A DNA stretch of 64,000 nucleotides from Rutpela maculata. Taxonomy: Eukaryota > Arthropoda > Insecta > Coleoptera > Cerambycidae. The translations under genes were made by a program, and so were the position numbers. Below the pieces are notes generated by a model. That model saw only the letters and a list, made by a program, of their open reading frames with translations. It searched no databases and was not told the DNA's origin. The stretch covers positions 18,984,234-19,048,233 of the forward strand of contig OW386293.2 in NCBI GenBank assembly GCA_936432065.2, given 5' to 3'. Below are positions 12,341 through 23,440 of the stretch, piece after piece; position 1 is the first letter of the stretch, and every line of letters begins with the position of its first letter.

Positions 12341-14073
12341 AGGGATGATAAAATATCTCCTATGTCTGACTGTTTTGCTCGATACAATATTGATTTTATC
12401 GTTATGAAATTCGGGGTTTTCTTGGAAATGTCCTCGATAATTTTGTGATGTAGGTCTTGTAGGTTGTTTTGTTGAAAAAAGGTTATAATATCTTTATGTT
12501 CTCGATACAAAAGTTGTTTGTTCGAGGCTTTGATTTTCGAATAGTCAATTAAAGATGTTGTTTTATATAGGTTGATGAAAGTTTCAAATTCTCGGGAAAT
12601 TTGTTCGTTAGTGATTTCGTTGTTATCGTCTGGGTTTTCGTCGTCGTCCGACTCTTCGTCATTCGCGGCTAGAACCTTTGAATAGAATTTGGAACATTCG
12701 GAAAAATGATTAATTTTGATTCTGGAAAGTGCGTCCGCATTCTTATTGATTTTACCGGGTTTGTAAATTATTTCATAGTCGTACTCTTCTAATTTGAGTC
12801 GCCAACGAGCAAGTCTACTTCCTGGATCCTTTATAGAGAATAGCCAAGTGAGTGGTCTGTGGTTGGTGACAAGTTTGAACTTTCTACCGTACAGATATGG
12901 TCTAAAGTGCTTTACACTCCATACTATCGATAAAAGCTCGCGTTCAATCGTTGAATATTTAGTTTCTGCACTGCACAATATTCTAGAAGCATAGGCAATG
13001 GGTAAATCTTTGCCAATAGGCCCTTGGCTCAGCACCGAGCCGATAGCAAATGCGCTCGCATCAGTGGTTAGAACGAAAGGTTCATCAAAATTGGGGTAGA
13101 TTAATATCGGAGTTGTCGTTAATGTTTGTTTCAAATCTTGAAAAGATTTTATACAATCATTGTCGAAGAGAAATGGTATGTCTTTCTGTAAGAGTTTTGT
13201 TAAGGGCTTGGTAATCTTGGAGAAATTAGGGATAAAGCGCCTATAATATCCGGCTAAGCCTAGAAATGATTTAATTTCTTTTTGATTTTTTGGTTGAGGG
13301 AAATTTAGAATAGCGTCAACTTTCGAAGGATTCGGTTTTACGCCATCTTTTGTAATGAGATGTCCTAAATAAGCGCCTTCTTTGCGGAGAAACTCGCATT
13401 TGTCGGGTTGAATTTTGAGATTGGCTTTCTGTAATCGTTTGAAAACTTCCGTTAATCGAGAAATATGCTCGTGAATAGTAGGGGAGTAAACAATAATATC
13501 GTCCATATAGACGAGACATCGTTCATTTTGGATACCTAATAAAATGTTATCCATCACTCTTTGAAATGTTGATGGAGCATTTTTAAGTCCAAAAGGCATT
13601 CTTACGAATTCAAAATGACCATTTTCAACTGTGAAAGCAGTTTTCTGAATATCTTTCGCATCAATCTCGATTTGGTGAAATCCGGAGGCTAAGTCCAAAG
13701 TTGTAAAATATTGACATTTGCCTAATTGGTCGAGGAGGTCGGAAATATTGGGTAGCGGGTATTTATCGTCAATAGTCAGTTCGTTGAGTTTTCTGTAGTC
13801 CACTACAACTCGCCATTTTTGTTTACCGGAGGCGTCGAGTTTTTTGGGTACAACCCAAACCGGAGAGGACCAGGGAGAAATCGAAGGTCTAATGATGCCT
13901 TGGTCAAGCATATTAGAGACTTGTGTTTTGACTTCCTCTTTATGAATATGAGGGTAGCGATATGATTTTGTGAAAACCGGTTTTGAATCGTTCGTGTCAA
14001 TGGAATGCTTAATTTCGTTAGTAAAAGTTAAATTGTCTCCTTCCAAATAGAATAATCTTGAAAGTCTAAACAA
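12316..14073 (-). pseudogene. Reverse transcriptase and RNase H of element 2
   Basis: 585-codon frame. It has RT motifs FTTLDLASGFHQIEI, FVRMPFGLKNAPSTFQRVMD and the active site LVYMDDIIVYS, then thumb and connection (SFLGLAGYYRRFIPNFS). RNase H includes LTTDASAFAIGSVLSQ, STIERELLSIVWSVKHFRPY and the tether KPGKINKNADALSRI. All catalytic Asp residues of the MDD motif are present. The frame begins after a frameshift at about 14030-14070 from the protease frame and ends in a second frameshift near 12340. It copies element RNA into cDNA in the particle. Confidence 0.92.
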
Positions 14074-14890
14074 AGCTGCGTTACTATTTCGGCCTCTTCT
14101 TCGTTTAGATGATCCAAGCGCAATTCGTTCCTAATTTCGAAGGATCTGTCCGTCTGTAGGTGTGAGTCAGAATTTTGAGTGTTTAAATTGAAAATTGATT
14201 TGAATTTTTGTACTGGCTCTAGTTTTATGTTAGAAAAATTTACCGTTTTTGGTATTGCATTCGCGTTTATAATTGAGGTTAAAAATTCTCCATTGTTATC
14301 GATTTTGACAATAGCATTTGGTAAGCGTACTTTCTCGTTTTCCTGGGCTAACAGTATAGCCTCGGTATTTCGTAGGTTACGTTTTAGTTTACAGATTTTT
14401 TTCATGCGAGGTTCGATAGAAATTAAATTTTTGATGTTGCCTAAATTTGGATTTTGGTTTTTGATGTTAGAGTTACCAGTTGGTTGTACAAGTAAATTTA
14501 CTGTAGTTTCTTCCGTGACTTTAAATAGTGGTACGGTTTTAAAATTTGTGACTAGTTGTTTATTTTTGAAATCTACTCGGCATTCGTAATGTTCTAAAAA
14601 GTCTGCGCCTAGTAGTCCATCAAAATCTATATCTAGATTATAGATATAAACCTTGTGTGACTCATCTGAAAAGGGGATGAGAACAGATTCGTTGATATAA
14701 ATTTTTTGATCAGTAATACCCTGTATAATTACATTTTCAGGGGATCTACGTCTATAATTTTTAGCTGTTTTAGGTTTAAAAATTGAAATTCCTGCACCTG
14801 TGTCAATCAAAATTTTAAATTTGCCGGTTGCGTCTTTGATGTAATAAAGATTTTTTGAATTTACGGTTAATAGGGTGTGAGAAAGCGTAT
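14028..14890 (-). pseudogene. Protease region of element 2 pol
   Basis: This frame is -1 relative to gag and is open across the gag stop at 14891, fitting a -1 ribosomal frameshift for Gag-Pol. The aspartic protease motif is ILIDTGAGISIF (about 14810), with the partner FDGLLGADFLEHYECRVDF near 14600. A linker leads towards RT (LCLDFQDYSIW). The frame ends at 14028 where the continuing RT frame is shifted. The protease would cut Gag and Pol into mature parts. Confidence 0.85.
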
Positions 14891-16309
14891 TTACATGAAC
14901 GTCTGTTCTGGGAAGTTCAGCATTGGATCGAAACTGTCGTTGAGATTCATTGTTTGTATTTGGTTTGATATTTGGTTGAATTGGTCTATTTGTTGTGTTG
15001 GAGTATCCGTGGGGTACTCCGGTTCTGAGCGAAAATCCTGAGGATTAGCAGTATAATCCTCCTGTAGTGTTTGATAATTAGCAGTATAATTCTCGTACTG
15101 CTCATAATATTGAGAATTAGCAGTATAATTATCTGAAAAGTTTTGAGCGTTGCCTGAATCGTAATTTTCATAATTATCACTTACGTTTTGATAATCGGGT
15201 GAGTAGTCATTATATTGATTATAGTTACATTGACTGTCATAATTGTCATAGGGTTCGTAATTCAAATGATGAGCTTTTTGCTGGTTAAAGCGATTAAAAT
15301 TTGGGTTAGGTTGGATAGCTGATGGTCGCTGTTGCATAAAATTAGGGTTCGGCCTTATGGCTGAGGGCCTGTTTTGCTGTGATTGATTTGGCTGATTATT
15401 TTGAGGGAATGTCCTCTGACTAAATTGATTATTACTCGGTTGTGCGAAGTTTTGATGAGAAAAATTTTGTGAGTTTGGGTTTCCTTGGAAACTTGGTCTC
15501 TGGAAGTTTTGAGACTGTTGCCTTGTGCGGCATTCGCTTATTACATGTCCATTCCGTTTACAGAAGGAACAGAACTTTTGTTGCAAATTTGGACCCTGTG
15601 GTCGCTTTTGTTGAATTACTGGGTTTTTGACTGGACTATTTTTTGGGAATTTTTTCTGTTCAAAATAAGAGAGTTGTAGCTCTCTACGAATTCTAATAAT
15701 TGCGTTCATTATAGTCGGAGGGTTACTGGCACGTATTATTCTGCCTAGATTTGGTTCTAGACCCGTTAACAAATTATTTAATGTCATAGTTTCGATCAGG
15801 TTTGTTTGCGCGGTTCTTTGCTCCGAAGTTAAATTTTGTTTTTACACTGCAGCGTGCATTTTCGCATTGTGCGTTTGCAGACGCGAAACAAATGTTAATG
15901 CAGATTCACTAGGCAATTGGTGAATCCGTTGTAGGTCTTGGATAAGAGCTGTTAAATCTCTAGAGTCACCGAAGTGGGTTTCTAGGAGTGCTTTAATTTC
16001 TGGCCATGTGGCAGGGTTACGAGAGTTGATTAGTTCGGCAGCTTTGCCTTTCAATTTATTTTTAATATGAACAGTTAATAAGATTTTTTGGTCATGAATT
16101 GCCATGCGTTGGGCACACTGACATGAGTTTAGGAAAGTTTGGAGGTTGATGGCGTTACCATCTAACTCCGGAATTAGCGAGAAAATTTCTGAGAGTTTGT
16201 AAGGCTCTACCTCGTGCTCGACTTGCTCGACTCGTTCTGGTTGCTCGGCTGTTGTCGGCACTACTGGTTGAACTGGTTGAGCTGTCTCTGGTTGAGCTCT
16301 GTTTGGCAT
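14891..16309 (-). pseudogene. Gag of element 2, one in-frame stop
   Basis: The frame begins at 16309 with a Pro/Gln/Glu-rich leader, then a capsid region (SEIFSLIPELDGNAINLQTF, LLTVHIKNKLKGKAAELI, TWPEIKALLETHFGDSRDL). A TAA at 15842-15844 interrupts it. The same frame continues through TLNNLLTGLEPNLGRIIRA to a nucleocapsid zinc knuckle CSFCKRNGHVISEC (CX2CX4HX4C), then Asn/Gln/Tyr repeats such as DNYTANSQYYEQY. Total span is about 472 codons. Apart from the one nonsense codon gag is intact. Confidence 0.9.
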
Positions 16310-16817
16310 TTTGCTTTTTGTTTGGAAATTTTTGAACTAAAATTGGTTGCGTATCAGCAGTATGATACGGAAATTGAATTGAAATAGTTTGTTATGTTGC
16401 GTACGTTAATAAATTGTGTATTAACTGTATAATACACAGTCGTTTCGTGAATACGAAAATAAATAACTTAAAATTAGAATTGTTGCGTTGTAGCTTGTAA
16501 AGGATTTGTTTGATAACAGAATTGGCTTTGTTTGCCGAGTGTATTAGCGGTATAATACACGTAAATAATTGTGAGAAATAATAATTGTAAAAAATGAAAT
16601 AAAATAACGAGATGATTCTTAAAAATGACTTACATTAATTTCATCTCCATGAGTAGGTTCTTCGTCCGTCAAGGTATTGGGATCCGCCACCACCAGTGAG
16701 GAAGGTCTCCTTGTTCTAATAGATGTACACGCACTAGTTAGGCACCTTCTGCAGATGTTCTCCTTGTTCTCTTACGCTTCACTACCAGTTAGGCTTCTTG
16801 TTCTGATGATGTTTACG
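16310..16817 (-). promoter_or_regulatory. 5' leader of element 2 with three hairpins
   Basis: Untranslated leader between primer site and gag. It contains three related inverted repeats at 16351-16368, 16416-16437 and 16539-16560, each of form GTATTA, a 6-base loop ending in GT, then TAATAC or a near variant. Placement matches where Drosophila gypsy carries its insulator, but the sequence is not the Su(Hw) site. Function is unknown. Confidence 0.55.
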
Positions 16818-16818
16818 G

Positions 16819-16836
16819 ATCCTACCGACTGCGCCA
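16819..16836 (-). other. Primer binding site of element 2, tRNA-Ser type
   Basis: Minus-strand TGGCGCAGTCGGTAGGAT starts one base after the 5' LTR. TGGCGCAGTC complements the CCA end of a tRNA-Ser acceptor, the primer used by 17.6- and 297-type errantiviruses. Confidence 0.8.
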
Positions 16837-16837
16837 A

Positions 16838-17201
16838 TGTTAGATCACGGTTCACATGAATGACTTTTTAAAAAAGGTTTATTTATTTAATGGAGCCAAC
16901 GTTGGCTCTTGGAGAAGGAATTAGAATAATAAATTAGAAGTGTTGCATTCTAACTGAGTTTAATAACTGATTCAACAAAGCGTGTTTAGTCATATTTATA
17001 ACATACAGAACCTGAGTAAGCAAAATATATAACAAAGGAATTGCAGTTCTGCAGTCTGCACAAGATATGAGAAACAAAGGTGTAATATGATATCTTGAAG
17101 ATAAGCAATTAATAAGAGAAGTCGTTATCATGTAATATGATATGCCTGTGAAGGTTAGTTACGACTAAGTCTTGGTAATAAGCGTATAATTTTATATAAC
17201 A
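16838..17201 (-). repeat. 5' LTR of element 2
   Basis: 364 bp, TG...CA, next to the primer site. It nearly equals the 3' LTR at 8812-9175. It is followed by the TATA duplication, after which palindromic repeat A resumes. Confidence 0.94.
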
Positions 17202-18170
17202 TATATACCTATAAAATGAGTCTTTAGACGTAACCACATTTGATTTTAGTCAGAGGCGTTCGATTCTACAATGGAAAAAGGGGGTCGATTTTCGAAAAAA
17301 TATATTAGCGATTTTTTCAGTAAAAAACAAGTGAGATATTCTTAATCAGCACCTTTAGAAACCCCTTTGTACAAGATTACATCATAGTGGGTTCAATAGT
17401 GTTTGAGATAGGGGCCGTCAAAAAAACAATTTTTTCAACTAAAAATAATTTTTACCTGTAAAACGGATTCTCAAATGAAAAAATGTATTCTTAATTTTTT
17501 GTTCAGAATAATGTATTGTGCTAGTCTGAATTGATTTTACAATAAAATAATTATTTATTTAATAAGGCAAGAATTCTAATTCGTATACATGCTTAACATT
17601 TTTATAATGAATAATCTTCAAAAAAGACCTAAGTAAGCCATGAAATCAAAAATTATTGCGAGTGTCAATTGGTTTTATTTATTTATTTATTTATTTATTT
17701 ATATTAGTTTCATTTATTTTATTTTTTAATTTTTGCCTTATTTAAATAAATAATTATTTTGTTGTAAAATCAATTCAAACTAGTACAATACATTATTCTG
17801 AACAAAAAATGAAGAATAATTTTTTTTCGTTTGAGAGTCCCTTTTGCAGATAAAAATTATTTTTAGTTCAAAAAACTTGCTTTTTTTTGGCCTCTACTTC
17901 AAACACCTTTGATCCCACTACGTTGTAATCTTGTACAAATGGGTTTCTAAAGGTGCTGATTAAGAATATTTTACTAGTTTTTTTCTAAAAAAATCGCTAA
18001 TACTTTTTTTTTTCTACATCCTAGAATCGGACGCCTCCGACTAAAATCAAATGCGGTTACGTCTAAAGACTCATTTTATAGGTATATATTCACCACCAAA
18101 ATTTCAAAAAATTCGGATATCAGATAAGCTAGATATGGGGGGTGGCTCCATGAAAAGTGCGACACGCTGT

Positions 18171-18545
18171 ATATATGAATTTTAGCGTTTTTTCGCCTGT
18201 TCCTCTATTTCAAGGAAAAACTATGCATTTTGGTGAAAAATATCAAGAGAGCAAAGTTGTAGAGCATAAAATTTCCCACAAATTTTGTCTGTACCTTTCG
18301 AATTCCAGTTAGTTTCGTCGCTAGAGGGCGCGAAAGAAATAAATATACATTTAGACTTTTGCGCCGTTTTTTAGATTTTGAGCCAAAATGATGCATTTTT
18401 ATGAAAAGTTACACGAGAACAATGTTGCAGAATATAGAATATACACAGTGTGTCCCCAGATTGTGTTTGCAATAGGTATATTATACGTATGCATATTACA
18501 CCTATCGCAAACACAATCCGGGTACACACTGTGTATATTTTTATG

Positions 18546-18578
<33 letters not shown>

Positions 18579-18858
18579 AGAAAACACCTAAAGATAGTGA
18601 ATTGTATGTTCTACAACTTTGATCCCATGTAATTTTTCACAAATAATTTTGGCCCAAAATCTAAAAAAAGGCGCAAAAGTCTTTATGCATATTTATTTCG
18701 TTCGCGCTCTCTAGCGGCGAAACTATGCGGAATTCGAAAAAAAAAAGGTAGAGACAAAATTTACGAGAAATTTTATACTCTCTTGATATTTTCCAACAAA
18801 ATGAATAGTTTCCTCTCAAAATAGAGAAAAAAAGGAAAAAACGCTAAAATTCATATAT
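18171..18858. repeat. Palindromic element B
   Basis: Left end ATATATGAATTTTAGCG and right end CGCTAAAATTCATATAT are inverted copies. The inverted match continues inward through the CTCTAGCG/CGCTAGAG region near 18325 and 18712. Arms are about 270 bp. Element D occupies the centre, and a 32-base poly-A (about 18547-18578) lies on its right side. No gene. Confidence 0.8.
18442..18537. mobile_element. Mini-palindrome D, about 95 bp
   Basis: Inverted ends CACAGTGTGTCCCCAG and CACAGTGTGTACCCGG flanked by TA on both sides. The match continues through TTGTGTTTGC. It is almost all TIR with a loop of about 10 bases and sits at the apex of B. TA flanks suggest a Tc1/mariner-type MITE. Confidence 0.75.
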
Positions 18859-18863
18859 ATGTA

Positions 18864-19101
18864 CTATTCTGTGCAAAAAAAAGCGTACAACTCTTGAGCG
18901 TGATTTTAAGGTTTTTTTAGCTATGTAAATAGTGTTTTTAAATAATACATATTGACAAGCAATGACAGGACCTATTTTTGACATTTGTAGATATTCATTG
19001 ATATCTATGATTTAAACAATTACAATAGAGCAGTTATGGAAATGAAGTCTGACTTATACAGGCAGATAGTAGATGTACGCTTTTTTTTTTGCACAGAATA
19101 G
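18864..19101. mobile_element. Mariner-type MITE C, 238 bp
   Basis: TIRs begin CTATTCTGTGCAAAAAAAAG and end CGTACA; the right TIR is its inverted copy with a few extra A. TA duplications at 18862-18863 and 19102-19103. No ORF. The ends resemble those next to the Tc1-like transposase remnant at 35502. Confidence 0.8.
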
Positions 19102-19335
19102 TACATATTTCTCAAAAACCACTCTTTTTTAGAACTGCGGGGGGTGAAAATCATGTTTAGACCACCCAAATACTTCACTTTTTACAGGTCTCATAACTGT
19201 GAGAAAATTTTCTTTAATTTTCTCTAATTTGAAGGGAATATTTGCAGTACTTTCATTTTCCACCACCATATGTCATAGCGTCAAATGTCAAATTTCTATA
19301 GCTTGGGATGTATGCTTATATAGCTTCAGATGTAC

Positions 19336-20492
19336 TGTAACGTAAGATAGTAATCAGTGGAGTAATTCCAGGGTTCAATGAAAGTCAGATAGGATGTTTT
19401 CAATTTAACAAATTTTATTCAACATAGACATCAGATCATACATATAAATACTTTGAGAAGTTCACTCCAACTCAGCAAAGTTTATTAAACGAGATAGTAT
19501 TAGTATACAAACACAATACTTGATAATATTAGTCTAAGGTACTGAACAACAACGTTATATCTAACCTGATATGAATGATAAATTATACAAACGCAAAAGG
19601 GGGGGTGTTGCCAATTTTGACTTTGATTGAACCTAGAAACCTTCACTATTGCCAATCGTCGAACGTATGCAGTTTGCAAATCGAAAACGTTCGAAGTAAA
19701 AGAAAAAATAAGCGGTGTGAGAATCGATACGTCAACTGAAATCTCGTTTGACTGTTAACTTTGGCGTTTAGAAATATCACCTTAGAAACCTTTAATCTGA
19801 CTTATGTCGCTTTGATAATCGACCTACAGCTGTCGCTACAACAATTAACGATCTAATGCGTCATTCTGACAATTAATAAACATCTGTTATATCGATAACC
19901 AAATTCTTTGACATAACGTCGATTTGATACTCAGTTGACGCAGCGTTAGTCACTTTGGTTCTGAAAAGTACGCTGCGTTAGGCAATTAATTAAGTTCGCA
20001 ACTTCCTCCCAACAAATACCAAATCAAATCAAATACCGATGCTTAACGTAGGAACGACTCTTGCATAGGTTAGCGGCGGTCTTGTACGTAGTAACAATAG
20101 AAAGGTCAAACTCGTCTAGGGCTAACCCCCTCACCATCTAACTCAAAGTGATTATCGAGTATATGATAGCGGCGGATTTACTAGCTGAGACGAACAAGAC
20201 GCAGACGTTGTACCAAGAACTCTCACCCACCGAGAAGTGTCATTCCTGCGCCGTGACAACTGTATTTGAGGTTAGGATGTTGCGAACCTTTTAGTATTTT
20301 CTCCGAGATGAGAATGAATTTCTGAGCTCCTGCAGCGGCTTTTATAGTGGAAGGTTGCTAGGTCCGTGACGTATCATTATTTACATCGTTGTTATAGTTA
20401 AATTAGAACGATCTGTTCATTATGATAAACCCATTTCACTCTCGTTAGTTTGTACTATTACATTTAAGAGTAAAATTAAATACACCGTTACA
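19336..20492 (-). repeat. Solo LTR, 1157 bp
   Basis: Starts TGTAACG and ends CGTTACA, with a 4-bp duplication GTAC at 19332-19335 and 20493-20496. On the minus strand there is a good TATA box, CCACTATAAAAGCC (about 20336-20349), and AATAAA (about 19410), giving the U3-R-U5 order for minus orientation. No internal coding region exists between the duplications, so it is a recombined solo LTR. Superfamily unassigned. Confidence 0.8.
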
Positions 20493-20496
20493 GTAC

Positions 20497-20923
20497 TAGG
20501 TGATTCATGTAAGGAAGGACGTTGAATTTACTGACCTGATTATACCTTATTTGATTTGTTCCAATTCTACTATTTGTTTCATATTCTTGAAACCCACTGT
20601 ATTCTCATACGTTTTAAATTTTTTACAGATATTTCAACTCATCTAAACCATATAATCTATATAAGCCAATTATATATAGTTTTTCAAGTAAGTCTCTATC
20701 ATATAGAACAGAAGTTCTTAATGAATCTTATAAGGTAAGCTTCTCATTTATTCTATATACAGCTTTATATTTTGAATGATTAATTGAATTATACGCCAAC
20801 AGGCATAAACATTATAATTATATAATATTATACACATACAAATGTATCTGTTTAATAAGTTTTTGCCATCAAACATCATATATAGATGATTTAAGTGAAT
20901 CAGAGTACTCTACTCATGTTTGA
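20497..20923. other. AT-rich sequence, nothing recognised
   Basis: I see no domain, RNA gene or repeat structure here; the 60-codon frame at 20556-20738 has no recognisable content. Confidence 0.5.
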
Positions 20924-21226
20924 TTACTCAGGCACACAAAGTAAATCAAGTGGTCTTTTTCTGGTACTACATTGGGTAACCTATATGTATTTAGAAGTGG
21001 TGAATACGAATTAGATGTCCGGTTAGCTCCATTGGCCACAATTTTTTTGTATATCGCGAAAATAACCTAAAAGACTCATGATTTAGGTTATTTTCGCGAT
21101 TTACTAAAAACTAAAGACAGAGCTAAACGGATACCTGATTCGTACTCAGAATGTCGAAATATAGAGGTTACCTAATGGAGTCCCAGAAAAAGATCACTTT
21201 TCACTTTTTTTTTGTGTCTGTGTAAT
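20924..21226. mobile_element. Palindromic MITE, about 300 bp
   Basis: Two arms of about 150 bp. Outer ends are TTACTCAGGCACACAAAG and, inverted from the right, TTACACAGACACAAAAA. The apex is CGCGAAAATAACCTAAA paired with its complement at about 21055-21100. TA flanks fit a mariner-like or TTA target. No coding capacity. Confidence 0.8.
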
Positions 21227-21371
21227 ATATTTGCATACACGATTTTGCCCCCCGTTAGCAAAAAGAACAATTAATCAACTAAAGAGTCAATATTAAAACG
21301 TACATTTTTAACTAGACTAGGTCGAATATCACATCAGTCAACTAATGCAAAAGCTGGTTTAACTCTCTCAA

Positions 21372-22240
21372 TATTGACATTTATTTATTTTATTAAAAGT
21401 AATTAACTTGTCTGTACAGGATAAAACTTTAAATGGACCCTCGTACAAAGGAGAAAAGGTTCGTTTAAAACGTTCTTTATGAACAAATATAAAGTCACAT
21501 TTGAAAACCTCAGGATTAACAAACGTTTTATAATTAACATGAGAAATTGGAGAAATAAATTTTAAATTGTCAAAGTAATTGCGTAACGTGTCAACAAATA
21601 GTGCCATGTCTGGTGTATCATACGACTTAATAAAAAATTCGGCAGGTAACCGTAGGTTTGACCGTAAACTAGTTCGGCAGAAGAACATTGCAAATCTTCT
21701 TTGGGAATCGTTCTAAAAGCTAATAATACAATTGGAAGTTCGTCTACCCAAGGTGAAGTATTAGCCCTAGCTGTTAATGCAGCTTTAAGAGTTCGATGGA
21801 AACGTTCTATCATTCCATTACTTTGGGGATGAAATGTACTGGTACGGATTCTATGAAAACTCAAAAATTTCGCAAATTAACTAAATAATTTGGATTTAAA
21901 TTGAACTCCCTGGTCAGTTGTCAAAATCAAAGCGGGACACAAAATTTTCAAACAATGTGCATGTTACAGTTTCTGCTGTTATGTCACGCAGAGGATAAGC
22001 TTCTGGCCATCTGGTAAAACGCTCAATTACTGTAAGAATGTAAGAACAACCTTTGGAAGGAGGTAATGGTCCTACTAAATCTATGTGAATATGATTGAAT
22101 CTGGGTTTATTAATCGCTAAATTTTCTAATGTGATGTGTGACTTTACAAGTCTGACAGCTAACGCACGATTTGGCCCATAAGTTTCAGTCAGTAGACATT
22201 CTTGGCCAAAAGTAATTATTATAGACTGGCGGTACATGAC
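21372..22240 (-). pseudogene. Integrase fragment of CsRn1-like element
   Basis: Several frames carry integrase blocks shared with 33280-34000: HIHIDLVGPLPPSKGCSYI with the first catalytic Asp and FTRWPEAYPLRDITAETV (about 22100-21940); TFHPQSNGMIERFHRTLKAA with the catalytic Glu (about 21850-21780); LPIVLLAFRTIPKEDLQCSS; and the C-terminal YEGPFKVLSCTDK near 21430. Frames change at about 21910 and 21660. The second Asp is lost at the first break. Confidence 0.85.
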
Positions 22241-22336
22241 CAGTCAAGTGCAACGTTTTTAAAATGCATGGCAATCATATATATGAATGAAATTACCATG
22301 AATATGCCAGAAACGCAAATTTTAGGCAGTCTTCGC

Positions 22337-22622
22337 GTGCAAATCGAGTTTTTTTTGTATTTTTTTGTTGTTTTAAAATGGATGCCGATAGTGCCAAACG
22401 AAAAACCGTGAAAAAGAATCCAGCGGAAATTCATTGGCATGCAGTTTCCGCTCGCAAAACAAATTTTGATGCGCACATTAAATCGTAAAATTTTTTGGTA
22501 TTCTTGATTTTGGATGATTTTGATTTCGGATTTTTTTTCACGGCTTCTCGTTTGCCACTATTGGCATCAATTTTAAAATTAAAAAAAAACACAAAAATAA
22601 AACAAAAAAAATCGATTTGCAA
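22337..22622. repeat. Palindrome of about 285 bp
   Basis: The left arm starts GCAAATCGAGTTTTTTTTG and the right arm ends AAAAAAATCGATTTGC. The inverted match includes GCCGATAGTGCCAAACGA against TCGTTTGCCACTATTGGC. Short frames across it are by-products. Probably a non-autonomous DNA element. Confidence 0.7.
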
Positions 22623-22639
22623 ACCCTAAACATTTTCTT

Positions 22640-23198
22640 TCTGGCTAGCCTTACTGACGGGAGTTTCTTTCTAGGAATTTTTTTCTGTGTTCAAAACATT
22701 TAAATAAACATGCTCAACCTTAAAAAAGTTTGTAACGATGATGTTATATAACTCCGTTTTTTTACCTCTTTGACCTTTCTGGTTCCGCCCCTGATGGCCC
22801 ACACTTTCTGGCGATCTTATTTTATTCATTCTAAACATAAAATGTGTACACAAAAAAAATTGGCTTTGTAACGATGATATAATTTCACTGTTTTTTATAT
22901 CTTGAACCATGGCCAACTCGACGGGCTGACATATGCCAGAAGTCTATTTTGTCGTTATATAAGTTCGATAGAATTAATCAGCGCATAGAAAATGCTTGTA
23001 ACGATGAGTGTCCGAAAAAGCCACTTAGCTCCCGCACCAATAGTGTTGGACGAGAAACATCGCATCATATAAATTCATCCAAATCTGGAATTTTAATTCT
23101 TTTTAAATTGAAAGTATTCTTAGAATCCGATGATTGGTTTGAAAATAAATGTCTAAGGTCAGAATCTCAGAATCCTTCTCTTGAGCTTTGCTTGTTCA
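22640..23198. other. No gene seen; leader or unknown repeat
   Basis: Lies between the palindrome and the minus-strand primer site at 23199. The phrase TTGTAACGATGA recurs at about 22730, 22868 and 22996, so it may be a diverged local repeat. The 118-codon frame at 22949-23305 crosses the primer site and is not a gene. Confidence 0.4.
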
Positions 23199-23217
23199 GA
23201 CCACGTCGGGGTCACCA
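23199..23217 (-). other. Primer binding site, tRNA-Trp type
   Basis: Minus-strand TGGTGACCCCGACGTGGTC agrees with the 3' end of invertebrate tRNA-Trp (CCA end included), the primer typical of CsRn1-type elements. The element's integrase lies downstream in the same orientation. Confidence 0.75.
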
Positions 23218-23440
23218 ATTTAGAGCTTTTCTAGCTATAATTATTATTTATACAAAAAAATTGATATTAGATTATAATTTGAATGTATATATTAAATACA
23301 TTTAAAATTGTATTCCATCTATATATTCGACATTTTATTATTTTTTAATATCTTGTTATTCTTCTTTTCTTTCTTAATCTCCTTAGTTACTTCTTAGTAA
23401 ACTGAGTAACTTGAAGAATCTTAACTAGATATGCCTTCAT

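Larger units (their letters stand above)
8812..17201 (-). mobile_element. Complete errantivirus-like Ty3/Gypsy element 2 with env
   Basis: An 8.39-kb minus-strand provirus-like element bounded by 364-bp LTRs (TG...CA) and a 4-bp duplication TATA (8808-8811 and 17202-17205). The order is PBS, gag, protease-RT-RNase H, integrase, env, polypurine tract. Env and a tRNA-Ser-type primer site place it with the insect errantivirus group (gypsy, 17.6 and 297 relatives). The two LTRs differ at only two positions that I could find, so insertion is recent. Nevertheless gag has one stop, pol two frameshifts, and env one stop and two frameshifts. It interrupts palindromic repeat A. Confidence 0.94.
17202..19250. 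repeat. Palindromic repeat A: remainder of left arm, loop and interrupted right arm
   Basis: 17202-17570 pairs with about 17735-18110 as an inverted repeat with mismatches; for example CATTATTCTGAACAAAAA at about 17800 against TTTTTGTTCAGAATAATG at about 17496. The loop is about 17570-17735, with a TTTA run. The right arm ends at about 18180, is split by palindrome B (18171-18858) and MITE C, and resumes at 19103 to about 19250. No coding sequence was seen. Without insertions, A would be about 1.4 kb and almost wholly self-complementary. Confidence 0.8.
21246..23440 (-). mobile_element. Deleted CsRn1-like Gypsy element, minus strand
   Basis: Contains integrase sequence (21372-22240), a tRNA-Trp-type primer site (23199-23217) and a 5' LTR-like stretch to its right (23221-23440). 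The LTR resembles that at 29541-29754 (AGATTCTT-AAGTT and a run of GAA/AAG). Gag, protease and RT are missing. The polypurine-like CCCCCCGTTAGC at 21249 marks the 3' end, but no 3' LTR follows. The palindrome at 22337-22622 fills part of the gap. Confidence 0.75.

Noticed and set aside
14179..14589. 136-codon plus-strand ORF
   Set aside because: Antisense to the protease frame of element 2, which has clear motifs.
22949..23305. 118-codon plus-strand ORF
   Set aside because: Crosses the minus-strand primer site and LTR of a Gypsy element; no recognisable domain.
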